Shown here piece after piece: positions 1-8,251 of a stretch of 64,000 bases of DNA. Source of the stretch: Betaproteobacteria bacterium Ga0077526 (lineage in GTDB: Bacteria; Pseudomonadota; Gammaproteobacteria; Burkholderiales; Ga0077523). Below the pieces are notes generated by a model. The model did not search any database. It saw nothing but the letters and a program-made list of their open reading frames with translations, and was not told the DNA's origin. The translations under genes and the position numbers were made by a program. Location: the NCBI GenBank assembly GCA_001464765.1, contig LNDV01000034.1, forward strand, positions 620,001 through 684,000. The letters are read 5' to 3'. Each line of letters begins with the position of its first letter. The stretch's first letter is position 1.

Positions 1-1
1 G

Positions 2-595
2 GCCGCCGTCGAGAAGTCCGAACTGAGCGACGTCGACACGACGGAGTACAGCGATGCCGCGATCCGCGTCGGCGCGAGCCGCTGGGCCGCGGAACTGCCG
101 ACGACGAACACCGCGAGAGTGCACGTCGTCACCGAACCCGGTGATCCGGGGCAGACCTGTGTTTTGCTGCTCGACGCATCGCACGACCGGTCAGCGCCAC
201 TCGCCCGCCGCTGCACATGGGGCGTCGCGTGGACAGCGTCCGCAACCGTGAGCCGGAACAGCCGCGCTGTGGCACTGGCCGTACAACCGCTCGAAAGCTG
301 GCGGGAGCTGTGGTTGTTCCATCAAGGCGCAGAAGGCTGGTCCGTGGATGTGCTGCCACCAACCGCATCGAATCCGGAACTGGGCTATGTCGAGTTCGCG
401 GGCTGGGTCCCGGGGTCGACGAAGATGCTGATGGCGAGAGAAGCCCGCGAAGGCGAACGCCTGCGGCGCAGCTTCGAAGTGTTGTCGCTGGGGACGCTGA
501 CGATCGAGGCGAAGGCGGGGTCGCCGACTGGGCTGCCGCTGTTCGCGAAGTGGCAGGACGCGGGGTGGAAGCGGGGAACAGTGAGTGTGCGGTGA
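2..595 (+). CDS. C-terminal part of a beta-propeller-like protein (5' end outside window)
   Basis: The reading frame is open from the left edge to a stop at 593-595, so about 197 residues of a longer protein are present. An internal GTG at 119 could be taken as a start, but the frame upstream of it is open and reads like protein. The visible part has short strand-rich blocks such as WRELWLFHQG, GYVEFAGWVPGS and FEVLSLGTL, resembling the repeating blades of WD40/PD40-type propeller proteins. This is a resemblance, not a motif match. Near the end, FAKWQDAGWKRGTVSVR looks like a closing blade. The substrate and role cannot be inferred. It is separated by about 290 bases from the next gene and has no clear terminator. 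Confidence 0.6.
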   Translation, partial: AAVEKSELSDVDTTEYSDAAIRVGASRWAAELPTTNTARVHVVTEPGDPGQTCVLLLDASHDRSAPLARRCTWGVAWTASATVSRNSRAVALAVQPLESWRELWLFHQGAEGWSVDVLPPTASNPELGYVEFAGWVPGSTKMLMAREAREGERLRRSFEVLSLGTLTIEAKAGSPTGLPLFAKWQDAGWKRGTVSVR

Positions 596-815
596 GGACC
601 GCCACCGATGTCGCGGGTCGGGCTGCCACCCCATCCGGCGATAGACGCGGCACCCGTGCGGGCGGCGGACGTGACATCGGTTGGTGCAACGAGGCGCGGA
701 TTAAGATCTCCCTCGGCGGCCCCAGCCCCGCCGGGTACCGCAGGAGTCTGGGGATCGCCGCTTTATCAGTCGAAGTTTTTGGACGCACCCCCGATTGGTC
801 AATTCTCGGTCGGCG

Positions 816-844
816 TAAACAGGGGACCTTCTCCAGCCTATACT
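816..844 (+). promoter_or_regulatory. Candidate sigma70 promoter of the IlvD/Edd dehydratase gene
   Basis: A near-consensus -10 hexamer TATACT (839-844) lies 17 bases after TAAACA (816-821, four of six matches to TTGACA). Transcription would begin near 851, about 36 bases before the ATG at 887. The rest of the 596-886 gap holds no gene I can support. The -35 is weak, so the promoter may need an activator. Confidence 0.45.
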
Positions 845-886
845 CGCCAGGCGTGAGTGAATCAGGCAACGAACGGAGACGAAAGC

Positions 887-2605
887 ATGGCCGAAGACAG
901 CCCCATCTACTGGAAGCGCAATCGCGTCGAGCTGCGCGCCGCCGGGTTCGACCCGGACCAGGGCGAGAAGATCAACGCGATCGTAACGATTGCCAGCGCC
1001 TACACGAACGCGCACCGCTGCAACAACCGCGTGCGCGAGATCACCGACCTGCTCGTCGAGTTGATCGGCGAGCGCGGCGGCCAGGGACTTATCGTCGGCG
1101 CACCGGCGGTTTCCGACGCGCTCACGCAAGGGACACCCACCGCGGGCTACAGTCTGGTCTCGCGCGACGTCGCCGCCGACTGTTTCGAGATCGGCCACTA
1201 CGCCCACCACGGTGAAGCCATGATCGTCATCTCGGGCTGCGATAAGACCGGCGCCGCGGCGCTCATGCCGCTGGCGCGCACGAACGCATTCGGGCTCGTG
1301 CTCTACCCGGGCACGAGTTCGCCGGGCAAGGTGTCTTTCGAGCCATACGCGAGCAAGGGCACAAACATCACGATCATGGACTGGGCCGAGGGCCGGGCAT
1401 CCCATGAGTCCGGACGGCTCTCGACGGAGCAGTATCTCGAACTCGAGAAGAGCGTCATGCCCGGCAGCGGTACCTGCGGTGCGATGTTTACCGCAAACAC
1501 CATGAGCACCTTGGCCGAGTCGATCGGCATGATGCTGCCGCGCGGCGCCTCACATCCCGCCGACTACGACGCCAGGAGCCGCATGCACGACGACGTTCGT
1601 GCGCAGACACGTGCCTCGGTCGACGCGCTCTATCGGCTCATGGCCATGGGCCTGCGCCCTCGCGATATCATGACCGAGCGCGCGTTCGAGAATGCGATCA
1701 CGACCGTCTATGCGATGGGCGGCTCCACCAACATGTACCTGCACCTGCTGGCGATTGCGCGCGAAGCGCAGGTGCCGATCAACATCGACCGGATTCAGGA
1801 GATCGGCGAGCGGGTGCCACTCATCGCGAACCTGCAGCCGCACGGAAAGTACGCGATGACCAGTCTGCATGCGCTGGGCGGCGTGCCAGTCGTGATGAAG
1901 GAACTGCTGCGCCACGGCTTCCTGCATGGCAACGTGATGACGGTGACCGGCCGGACGCTCGCGGAGAACCTCGAGTCGACACCAACGCTCGAGCAGCTGG
2001 GGCCGCAGGACATCGTGTTCCCTGTCAGCCAGCCGATCGCGCCGCCGAACAATCACATCAGCGTGCTCCGGGGCAACATCGCGCCCGAGAGCTGCGTGCT
2101 CAAGCTTTCGGGCAAGACGCTCGAGAAGGGCGAGTTTCGGGGCCGGGCACGCGTGTTCGAATCCGAGGCCGACACGATGGATGCCATCCGTCAGAGCCGC
2201 ATCGTGCCGGGTGACGTGATCGTCGTGCGCAATGTCGGTCCGGTCGGCGGACCGGGCATGCCCGAGATGGTGATGCTGACGATTCAGTTGCAGGGCTCAG
2301 GGCTGGGAGATAGCGTCGCGCTCATCACCGACGGCCGGTTCTCCGGGGTATCTCACGGGATCCTCATAGGACACATTTCGCCCGAAGCCGCCCGTGGCGG
2401 GCCGATTGCGGCGGTACGCGAAGGGGACACTATCGTCATCAACCCGCGCGCACGCACGCTGAACCTGGACGTCCCCGCGGACGAGATCGCGCGACGCATG
2501 GCGGACTGGAAGGCGCCGGATCACGCCGGCCGCGTGCGCCCCGGCAGTGTCCACGACAAGTACATCCGCCTCGTGTCGACGGCGCACTACGGTTGCGTGC
2601 TGTAG
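887..2605 (+). CDS. IlvD/Edd family dehydratase (dihydroxy-acid or sugar-acid dehydratase)
   Basis: This 572-residue protein belongs to the IlvD/Edd family of iron-sulfur dehydratases, which remove water from dihydroxy acids or sugar acids to give 2-keto acids. The three family cysteines are present: C45 in HRCNN, C118 in GCDKT and C197 in GTCGAMFTANTM. The GCDK and TCGAMxTANTM blocks are diagnostic. The usual CDKxxPG block is altered to CDKTGAAAL and the N-terminus does not resemble canonical IlvD, so this is probably a paralogue. It may act on a sugar acid or another hydroxy acid rather than in valine/isoleucine synthesis. I chose ATG 887, preceded by GGAG, over an in-frame GTG at 857. It is a single-gene unit facing a convergent aminotransferase. 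Confidence 0.85.
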   Translation: MAEDSPIYWKRNRVELRAAGFDPDQGEKINAIVTIASAYTNAHRCNNRVREITDLLVELIGERGGQGLIVGAPAVSDALTQGTPTAGYSLVSRDVAADCFEIGHYAHHGEAMIVISGCDKTGAAALMPLARTNAFGLVLYPGTSSPGKVSFEPYASKGTNITIMDWAEGRASHESGRLSTEQYLELEKSVMPGSGTCGAMFTANTMSTLAESIGMMLPRGASHPADYDARSRMHDDVRAQTRASVDALYRLMAMGLRPRDIMTERAFENAITTVYAMGGSTNMYLHLLAIAREAQVPINIDRIQEIGERVPLIANLQPHGKYAMTSLHALGGVPVVMKELLRHGFLHGNVMTVTGRTLAENLESTPTLEQLGPQDIVFPVSQPIAPPNNHISVLRGNIAPESCVLKLSGKTLEKGEFRGRARVFESEADTMDAIRQSRIVPGDVIVVRNVGPVGGPGMPEMVMLTIQLQGSGLGDSVALITDGRFSGVSHGILIGHISPEAARGGPIAAVREGDTIVINPRARTLNLDVPADEIARRMADWKAPDHAGRVRPGSVHDKYIRLVSTAHYGCVL

Positions 2606-2672
2606 GGAAGGTCGGCACATCCTGCGCGGTCGTGTAGGGTGTGCCAACGTTCCCTGGGAGGGCCCTTTCTCC

Positions 2673-3902
2673 TCATCGGTGCCCCTTCTCCTCCCGCCTC
2701 GGCACCCCGAACTCCCGATGGCAGATTTCCGCGAGCCGGCCAACGCCTTCGCGGATCACTTCTTCCGACGGATGCGCGAAGCACAGGCGCAGCCACCGCT
2801 TGCCGGCGACGGTGTCGGTCATCCACTCGGCACCGGGGTTGAGGGTGACGCCAGCCGGCGCGGAAGCCTGCTCCAGCCGCTTGGTGTCCAGCCCTTCAGG
2901 CAGGCGCATCCACAGGAAGATGCCGCCGGCCGGATCCTGGAACTCGACCTCGTCACCGAACTGATCGCGCAGGGCCTCCATCATGACCGTCACCTTCCGG
3001 CGCAGCACCTTCCGCAGCCCCTGCACGTGCTCGTCGAAATGGGTGGGGCAGTACTCGGCCAGCGTCATCTGCTCCAGCGCACCGCTGCCGCCGTCGCTCT
3101 TGATGGCCAGGATGCGACCCATCACGTTCCAGCCCGCGACGATGAAGCCGAGCCGCAGCGCGGGGGCGATGGTCTTGGAAAACGAGCCGATGTGGATGAC
3201 GCGGTCGTCGTTCACCATGCCGCGCATGGCGATAGGTCGCTGCCCGTCCCAGGTCAGGTCGGCGTAGCAGTCGTCCTCGAAGACCGGCACGCCGAACTCC
3301 CCGGCGATGTCGAGGATCTGCTGCCGCCGTGCCGGGCTCATCACCGTGGCAGTGGGGTTCTGCACCGTGGGGATGGTGTAGACGTACTTCGGCTTGATGC
3401 CCTGGCTCTTCAGGGACAGCAGCGTCTCGCGCAGCTTGTCCGCGCGCAGGCCGTCGTGGTCGACGGGCACGCCGACGATGTTGGCCTTCATCCGCTGCAG
3501 GCGCGTGATGGCGCCGCCGTAGGTCATCTCCTCGATGATCACGGTGTCGCCGGGTGCGATCAGGATGCCGTTCACGAAGTCCAGCCCCTGCAGCGAACCC
3601 TGGGTGATGAGAATCTCGTCCACCGTGCAGGTGATGCCGGCGTCGCGCTTCAGCTTGTCGACGAGGAACTCCCTCAGCGGCTTGTAGCCCAGCGGCCCGC
3701 TGTCGAGACCGTACTTCGCGAGGGACCGGCCGTCCCGGCGGATGGCGCGCGTGGCGGCTGCGATCAGATCTTCGACCGGCACACTGCCGGGGTCGTTGTG
3801 CCCGCCCACGAAGTTGAAGGGCGGGAAGCCGCCGGGCTTCGCGGCGGCGGGCGGCAGATCGGATCGGAACAGCTTGTCGTAATCGATGACGGCGGCACTC
3901 AT
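2673..3902 (-). CDS. PLP-dependent aminotransferase, 2-aminoadipate/MocR-like class I-II
   Basis: The 409-residue protein is a fold-type I aminotransferase. K243 in GSFSKTIAPALRLGF is the Schiff-base lysine, the FEDDCYADL block around residue 210 supplies the aspartate that contacts the pyridine nitrogen, and NPTATVMS (182-189) is the conserved NPTG-like segment. The sequence style (KYGLDSGPLGYKPLRE, ITQGSLQGLDF) matches the family of LysN, 2-aminoadipate aminotransferase and the catalytic half of MocR regulators. There is no N-terminal helix-turn-helix, so it is a free-standing enzyme. The substrate is probably an aromatic, branched or 2-aminoadipate-type amino acid; the sequence alone does not decide. 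It is convergent with the dehydratase, with a 67-base gap that has no convincing terminator. Confidence 0.88.
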   Translation of the reverse strand: MSAAVIDYDKLFRSDLPPAAAKPGGFPPFNFVGGHNDPGSVPVEDLIAAATRAIRRDGRSLAKYGLDSGPLGYKPLREFLVDKLKRDAGITCTVDEILITQGSLQGLDFVNGILIAPGDTVIIEEMTYGGAITRLQRMKANIVGVPVDHDGLRADKLRETLLSLKSQGIKPKYVYTIPTVQNPTATVMSPARRQQILDIAGEFGVPVFEDDCYADLTWDGQRPIAMRGMVNDDRVIHIGSFSKTIAPALRLGFIVAGWNVMGRILAIKSDGGSGALEQMTLAEYCPTHFDEHVQGLRKVLRRKVTVMMEALRDQFGDEVEFQDPAGGIFLWMRLPEGLDTKRLEQASAPAGVTLNPGAEWMTDTVAGKRWLRLCFAHPSEEVIREGVGRLAEICHREFGVPRREEKGHR

Positions 3903-4077
3903 GGCAGACCTCGCGTGACGAAGTGCCGGGATGTTACCGCCACTGAGTCGAGGTCCGGGCGTTCCTTCGCCGGGGGATTCGGCGATAATCGCGCATCATG
4001 CCTGTCCACGCCCTTCCCGCCTGGCCGTCCCTGCACCGTCCTCCGTCCCGAGAGGCGGTGGCCTCGCTCCCCCGCCC

Positions 4078-4875
4078 ATGACCGTCGTCGCCGTCTTCAA
4101 TCAGAAGGGCGGGGTCGGCAAGACGACCACCACATTCAACCTTGCCGGCGCCCTCGCCCGCCAGGAACGCCATCCGTACGCGATCGATCTCGACCCGCAA
4201 AGCCATCTCACGCTGGCATCGGGCATCCGCAATCTCAGCGGCCCGGAGAGCATCTTCTCGTTCTTTCAGCAGAGCACGCCGCTGGCGTCGCTGGTGCGGG
4301 AGGTCGAACCCGGCATCCGCCTCGTGGGCGCCTCTCTCGATCTCTCCAAGGTGGATGCGTTGTACGGTGCCGACGTCTCCATGACCCGGCGTCTGCGCGC
4401 CGGCCTGGAGGAAGCCGGGTGGATGAACGGGCCTCCCGTCCTCATCGACTGCTGCCCCATGCTCGGGGTGCTCACGTTGAACGCGCTGATGGCCGCGGAC
4501 CACATCCTGATTCCGGTGTCGGCGGACTTCCTGTCGCTGCAAGGCGTGCACCGCATCAACGCCGCGCTGGACGTTCTCGAGCGACGAGGCACCCGCAAGT
4601 TCTTCCGGCGCGTGGTGGTCACGCGGTATGACTCGCGGCGCAAGCTCTCCTTCCGCATCTATCGCGAACTGGTCGACACCTTCCCCGGCATCGTGTGCGA
4701 AACGCGCATCCACGAAGCCGTCGCGCTCGCCGAGAGCCCGATGCACGCCAAGGATATCTTTGCGTACGCCCCGTCCAGCCAGGGCGCGGTGGACTACCGG
4801 AGCCTGCTGCAGGAACTGGACGCCTGCGGCTTTCTGGGCACCACCGCGGACGCGCCGGCGGAGGCCAGGGCTTAG
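4078..4875 (+). CDS. Orphan ParA/MinD-family ATPase
   Basis: The 265-residue protein starts with FNQKGGVGKTTTTF, a deviant Walker A box (KGGVGKT, residues 10-16), followed by DLDPQSHLT, the ParA switch segment, and LIDCCPMLGVLTLNAL, the Walker B region. ParA proteins form ATP-dependent dimers that position DNA or protein cargo. No ParB, parS cluster, MipZ, chemotaxis or cellulose gene lies nearby, so cargo and function are unknown. The start is set at the ATG just before the ATPase core. A longer frame exists upstream, but its sequence does not look like protein, and no strong ribosome-binding site supports either choice. A TPR gene follows after 33 bases and a HAD gene after that, suggesting one transcription unit. 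Confidence 0.85.
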   Translation: MTVVAVFNQKGGVGKTTTTFNLAGALARQERHPYAIDLDPQSHLTLASGIRNLSGPESIFSFFQQSTPLASLVREVEPGIRLVGASLDLSKVDALYGADVSMTRRLRAGLEEAGWMNGPPVLIDCCPMLGVLTLNALMAADHILIPVSADFLSLQGVHRINAALDVLERRGTRKFFRRVVVTRYDSRRKLSFRIYRELVDTFPGIVCETRIHEAVALAESPMHAKDIFAYAPSSQGAVDYRSLLQELDACGFLGTTADAPAEARA

Positions 4876-4908
4876 AATGCGGGTCCCTGGATTCCCAAGG
4901 ACCCGGTC

Positions 4909-5382
4909 ATGACCCAAGGTCGCCGCTTCGTCTCGAAACTCCTCGTCGCGCTGGCGCTCTGCGCGCCGACGCTCGCTCTGGCCAACATGGGCGCAGCAGG
5001 CAACGACGAGCCGTTGGACCCCGCCTTCGCCGAAGGCAAGGCCGCCATCGAAGCTCAGGACTGGTCGCGCGCCGAGAAGGCGATGCGCAACGCCCTGGCC
5101 AAGAACCCCAACAACGCCGATGCCCACAACTGGCTGGGCTTCTCCCTGCGCAAACAGGGCAGGTTCGACGAAGCGTTCGCCGCCTACGATGCGGCCCTGC
5201 GCCTCGACCCGCAGCATCGCTCGGCGCTCGAGTATCTCGGCGAGGCCTACCTGATGACCAGGCAGCCGGCCAAGGCCGAGGAACAGCTCGCCAAGCTCGC
5301 AAAACTCTGCAGCCCGATCCCGTGCGAGGAACACAAGGAACTCGCCCGGGCCATCGCCAAGTACAAGAAGTCCGGCCAGTGA
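4909..5382 (+). CDS. Secreted TPR-repeat protein
   Basis: The 157-residue protein has an N-terminal signal peptide (basic start, then LLVALALCAPTLALA) with probable cleavage after ALA near residue 25. Two tetratricopeptide repeats follow at roughly residues 43-110 (AEKAMRNALAKNPNNADAHN and GRFDEAFAAYDAALRLDPQ). The C-terminus carries two cysteines in LCSPIPCEEHKEL, which could form a periplasmic disulfide. It is expected to act as a small periplasmic scaffold; partners are unknown. AAGGA lies 7 bases before the ATG. The gene overlaps the following HAD gene by GTGA, so the two are translationally coupled. Confidence 0.8.
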   Translation: MTQGRRFVSKLLVALALCAPTLALANMGAAGNDEPLDPAFAEGKAAIEAQDWSRAEKAMRNALAKNPNNADAHNWLGFSLRKQGRFDEAFAAYDAALRLDPQHRSALEYLGEAYLMTRQPAKAEEQLAKLAKLCSPIPCEEHKELARAIAKYKKSGQ

Positions 5383-6029
5383 GCGGCACGACCCCGCTCA
5401 AGGCGGTGCTCTGGGATTTCGGCGGCGTCTTCACCTCCAGCCCGTTCGATGCCTTTGCCGCGTACGAGCGCCGCCAGGGTCTGCCGGAAGGCTTCCTCCG
5501 CAAGGTGAACACGCTCAACCCGGACGGGAACGCCTGGGCCCGCCTGGAACGGGCCGAGATCTCGCTGGACGCCTTCGACACCATCTTCGCGGACGAAGCC
5601 GCGGCGCTGGGGCACCGCGTGCCGGGCGGCGACGTGGTGCGCCTGCTGTTCGGTGAGGTGCGCCCTGCGATGGTCGAGGCCCTGCGTCGTATCCGGCAGC
5701 ACTTCCGCACGGCCTGCATCACCAACAACTTCGGCGCCATCGGTCCCGACGCAGTGTCGGCCGAGCGCGGTGCTACGTGGCGGGAAGTCTCGACACTGTT
5801 CGAGTTCGTGCTGGAATCCAGCAAGGTCGGTGTGCGGAAGCCGGAACCCGCGATCTACCGGATGGCTTGCGAGCGCCTGGGCGTCACGCCGGCCGAAGCC
5901 GTGTTCCTGGACGATCTGGGCATCAACCTGAAGTCAGCGCGGGCCCTCGGCATGCACACGATCAAGGTGGAAAGCGCCGACCAGGCCCTCGGGGAGCTCG
6001 AAGCCATCACGGGCCTCACGCTGCGATAG
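5379..6029 (+). CDS. HAD-superfamily hydrolase (subfamily IA, epoxide-hydrolase-N-terminal-like)
   Basis: The 216-residue protein has the HAD motifs: nucleophile D13 in LWDFGGVFTS, a TNN motif II block (CITNNFG), the motif III lysine within VGVRKPEP, and motif IV FLDDLGIN. The nucleophile is followed by GG rather than xD, the form seen in YihX-like phosphatases and the N-terminal domain of soluble epoxide hydrolases. It is probably a phosphatase on a small phosphorylated metabolite; the substrate cannot be read from the sequence. The start is GTG at 5379, which overlaps the TPR stop as GTGA. An alternative longer frame runs through the upstream gene in another frame and is not credible. Confidence 0.85.
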   Translation: MSGTTPLKAVLWDFGGVFTSSPFDAFAAYERRQGLPEGFLRKVNTLNPDGNAWARLERAEISLDAFDTIFADEAAALGHRVPGGDVVRLLFGEVRPAMVEALRRIRQHFRTACITNNFGAIGPDAVSAERGATWREVSTLFEFVLESSKVGVRKPEPAIYRMACERLGVTPAEAVFLDDLGINLKSARALGMHTIKVESADQALGELEAITGLTLR

Positions 6030-6032
6030 GAC

Positions 6033-6815
6033 CTACCCCTCGTCGGGCCGCGCTCGACGGGGCTTGCGCCCGGCGCGCACGAACAGCGCATCGAACACCG
6101 CTGGCGGCAGAACCTTCAGGATGCGACCGACGATCGCCATCTGCCATGGCACGATGACCAGTCGTCGCTCCGCATCGATCGCGCGCACGAACCGTCGCGC
6201 GGCTTCGTCGGCGGAAAGCAGAAAGGGCATCCGATACGGATTGGCCGTGGTCATCGCGGTGTCGATATAGCCGGGGCAGATCGTCGTGACTTTCACGCCC
6301 GAGCCGCGCAGCTCCACCCGCAGACTTTCCAGATAGGTGATGGCGGCGGACTTCGACGCGCAGTAGGCGCCCGCACCCGGCATGCCGCGGATACCCGCGA
6401 CACTCGCAATGCCCACGAGCTGGCCGTGTTTCCGCTGACGCATGGGCTCCACGAAGGGCTGGAACGTACGCGCGAGCCCCAGCACGTTCACATCGAAGAT
6501 CCAGCGCACCGTCTCCAGATCGTCTTCGACCTCGGTGAGGTTGCCGGCACTCACACCCGCGTTCGCGATCACGACATCCGGTACGCCGACCCGCTCGAGA
6601 AATTCGCTGCCCGCCTGATGCATCGCCGCGTCGTCACGCACGTCGACGGCATGGACCGTCGATAGCGACGGAAGCGTCTTCGCGAGCGCTTCCAGACGGT
6701 CGCGACGGCGCGCCACGAGCCCCACAGTCCACCCGCGCGCGGCGTACTGCCCCGCGAGTGCCGCGCCGATCCCGTCGGAGGCACCCGTGATGAAGACAGA
6801 ACGGACAGCACCCAT
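6033..6815 (-). CDS. Short-chain dehydrogenase/reductase
   Basis: The 260-residue classical SDR has TGASDGIG (10-17) for NAD(P) binding, NAG at 85-87, and the catalytic S138, Y151 and K155 (YCASK). The R-rich segment after the second strand (LVARRRDRL) suggests NADP(H) preference. The C-terminal extension contains hydrophobic stretches (WQMAIVGRILKVLPPAVFDALF) that may attach it to the membrane. ATG 6815 is chosen; a TTG at 6830 in the same frame lies in the U-tract of the dsbA terminator and is unlikely. In other betaproteobacteria an SDR often sits just after dsbA, as here. Its substrate is unknown. Confidence 0.85.
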   Translation of the reverse strand: MGAVRSVFITGASDGIGAALAGQYAARGWTVGLVARRRDRLEALAKTLPSLSTVHAVDVRDDAAMHQAGSEFLERVGVPDVVIANAGVSAGNLTEVEDDLETVRWIFDVNVLGLARTFQPFVEPMRQRKHGQLVGIASVAGIRGMPGAGAYCASKSAAITYLESLRVELRGSGVKVTTICPGYIDTAMTTANPYRMPFLLSADEAARRFVRAIDAERRLVIVPWQMAIVGRILKVLPPAVFDALFVRAGRKPRRARPDEG

Positions 6816-6832
6816 GTGCGACCCCACCAATG

Positions 6833-6854
6833 AAAAGGCCGGCTTGCGCCGGCC
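6833..6854 (-). terminator. Rho-independent terminator after dsbA
   Basis: GGCCGGC (6837-6843) pairs perfectly with GCCGGCC (6848-6854) around a four-base loop. On the minus strand it is followed by UUUU. It lies 16 bases after the dsbA stop and ends transcripts of the argS-SPOR-dsbA group before the SDR gene. Confidence 0.8.
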
Positions 6855-6870
6855 TCGGAGACCCGGACGA

Positions 6871-7527
6871 TTACTTCGCGGGCTTCTTGCGTTCCATCGA
6901 GATCAGCTCGTCGATGATCAGTTGCACACGAGCATAGTCGGGGCGCCGCCCGTCGGGGATCGCGAACGCAGGCCCGGTGACGTACTTGCCCGCCACGGTG
7001 ACGGTAGGAGTCCCGCTGATGCGGTAGGCCTTGGTCATCTGCATGGCACGCTGAACCTTGTTGTTCACACCGAAGGAGTTGTAGGCCTCGTCGAATTTCT
7101 TGGCGTCCAGGCCGGGCTGCTGCGCCACCCACGTCTTGAGGATTTCGGGGTCCCAGATCTTGAGCTTCTTCTCGTGCACGGCTTCGTAGACCTTCTCGTG
7201 GTACTGGTCGACCACGCCGAGCGTCTCGAGCGTGTAGTAGATCTTCGCCTGCGGGACTCGCGATTCGTCCCACACCGTGGGCACGTAGCGGAATTCCACG
7301 TCCTTGGCCTTGTTGCGGGACTTCCATTCCTTCATGGCAGGCTCGAAGTCATAGCAGTGGCTGCAGCCGTACTGGAAGAACTCCAGCACTTCGATCTTGC
7401 CGGCCGTTTCGGGCGTCTGCGCCTGACCGAGAACCTTGTAGTCCTTGTCGACGTCGACCCGCGCGACGGCCAGGCCGCCGGACAGCGTCAGACACAGGGT
7501 CAATGCGCACATCGCAAACTTCTTCAT
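6871..7527 (-). CDS. dsbA: Periplasmic thiol:disulfide oxidoreductase DsbA
   Basis: The 218-residue protein has a signal peptide (MKKFAMCALTLCLTLSGG), then the thioredoxin fold with the active site C55-S-H-C58 and the cis-proline P174 in SGTPT. DsbA donates disulfides to secreted proteins and is re-oxidised by DsbB. Its likely clients here include LptD and pilus components encoded in the same window. The dipeptide between the active-site cysteines is SH instead of the PH of the E. coli enzyme, which would be expected to shift redox potential somewhat. It is the last member of the argS-SPOR-dsbA run and is closed by a strong terminator. Confidence 0.95.
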   Translation of the reverse strand: MKKFAMCALTLCLTLSGGLAVARVDVDKDYKVLGQAQTPETAGKIEVLEFFQYGCSHCYDFEPAMKEWKSRNKAKDVEFRYVPTVWDESRVPQAKIYYTLETLGVVDQYHEKVYEAVHEKKLKIWDPEILKTWVAQQPGLDAKKFDEAYNSFGVNNKVQRAMQMTKAYRISGTPTVTVAGKYVTGPAFAIPDGRRPDYARVQLIIDELISMERKKPAK

Positions 7528-7606
7528 GTCACCTCCAATCGTCGATGAGTTCGTTCCGCCTGGCCGATGATCGGCACGCCCGGCGGCGGCTGGAGCCCCC
7601 GATTGA

Positions 7607-8245
7607 TCAGGGGGCCCGCTTTTCCTTCACTTTGATGAGCGTCGCGGTCCGCTGCGACGCCTTCAGGCGGGCACGCGCTTCATCAATCGCCTCAACGCTC
7701 GTGAACGGACCCAGGCGGACACGGTGCCACGTTTTTCCGTCGGGCAGTTCGGCGGTCTGGATCTTCGCCTCGATGCCGGCCAGAGCGAGTTCGGCCTTGA
7801 GGTTGTCGGCATCGGCGGGGTCCTGGAGCGCCGCCAGTTGCAGATAGTACGTCTCGGCCGGGGCGGCCTCGTCCTTGGGCGCGGCGGCGACGTCCTTCTC
7901 CTTGGCGGCTTCTTCCTTGCCGGCGAGGATGCCGTAGAACTCGAAGCGGGGCTTGCCGGAGGGCTGTTCGCCTTCAGAGCCGGGTGCTGCGTTCGCCGAC
8001 GACGGGGTATCGGGCTTGCGCTCGGCCACGGCGGGCGACTTGGCCCGCGCAGGCTCGGGCACGGCGACGGGCTCGATAACCCGGGGCTGTTCCTTCGGCA
8101 GGAACGGCGCCGGCACCTTGTTGATGTAGAGCGCCACGCCCAGCGCGATGGCGAGCCCGATCAGCAGGCCGATCACGAGCCCCACGAGCATGGGGCTGCC
8201 GCGGCTGCGGGCGGGTTTGGGTGGCGTCTTGTAGTCCCGGCTCAT
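7607..8245 (-). CDS. SPOR-domain membrane protein (FtsN/DedD-like)
   Basis: The 212-residue protein has a short cytoplasmic N-terminus rich in K/R/P, one transmembrane helix (about residues 19-41, MLVGLVIGLLIGLAIALGVA), a long proline/alanine/glutamate-rich periplasmic linker, and a C-terminal SPOR domain from about residue 133 (YYLQLAALQDPADADNLKAE to the end). SPOR domains bind glycan strands lacking stem peptides at the septum. It is the kind of FtsN-like protein found between argS and dsbA in betaproteobacteria and is probably part of the divisome. Only 6 bases separate it from argS, so the two are co-transcribed. Confidence 0.88.
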   Translation of the reverse strand: MSRDYKTPPKPARSRGSPMLVGLVIGLLIGLAIALGVALYINKVPAPFLPKEQPRVIEPVAVPEPARAKSPAVAERKPDTPSSANAAPGSEGEQPSGKPRFEFYGILAGKEEAAKEKDVAAAPKDEAAPAETYYLQLAALQDPADADNLKAELALAGIEAKIQTAELPDGKTWHRVRLGPFTSVEAIDEARARLKASQRTATLIKVKEKRAP

Positions 8246-8251
8246 CGCGAT

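Noticed and set aside
2547..4631. Plus-strand frame of about 694 codons spanning the aminotransferase and parA
   Set aside because: Antisense to the aminotransferase and out of frame with parA; no domain evidence.
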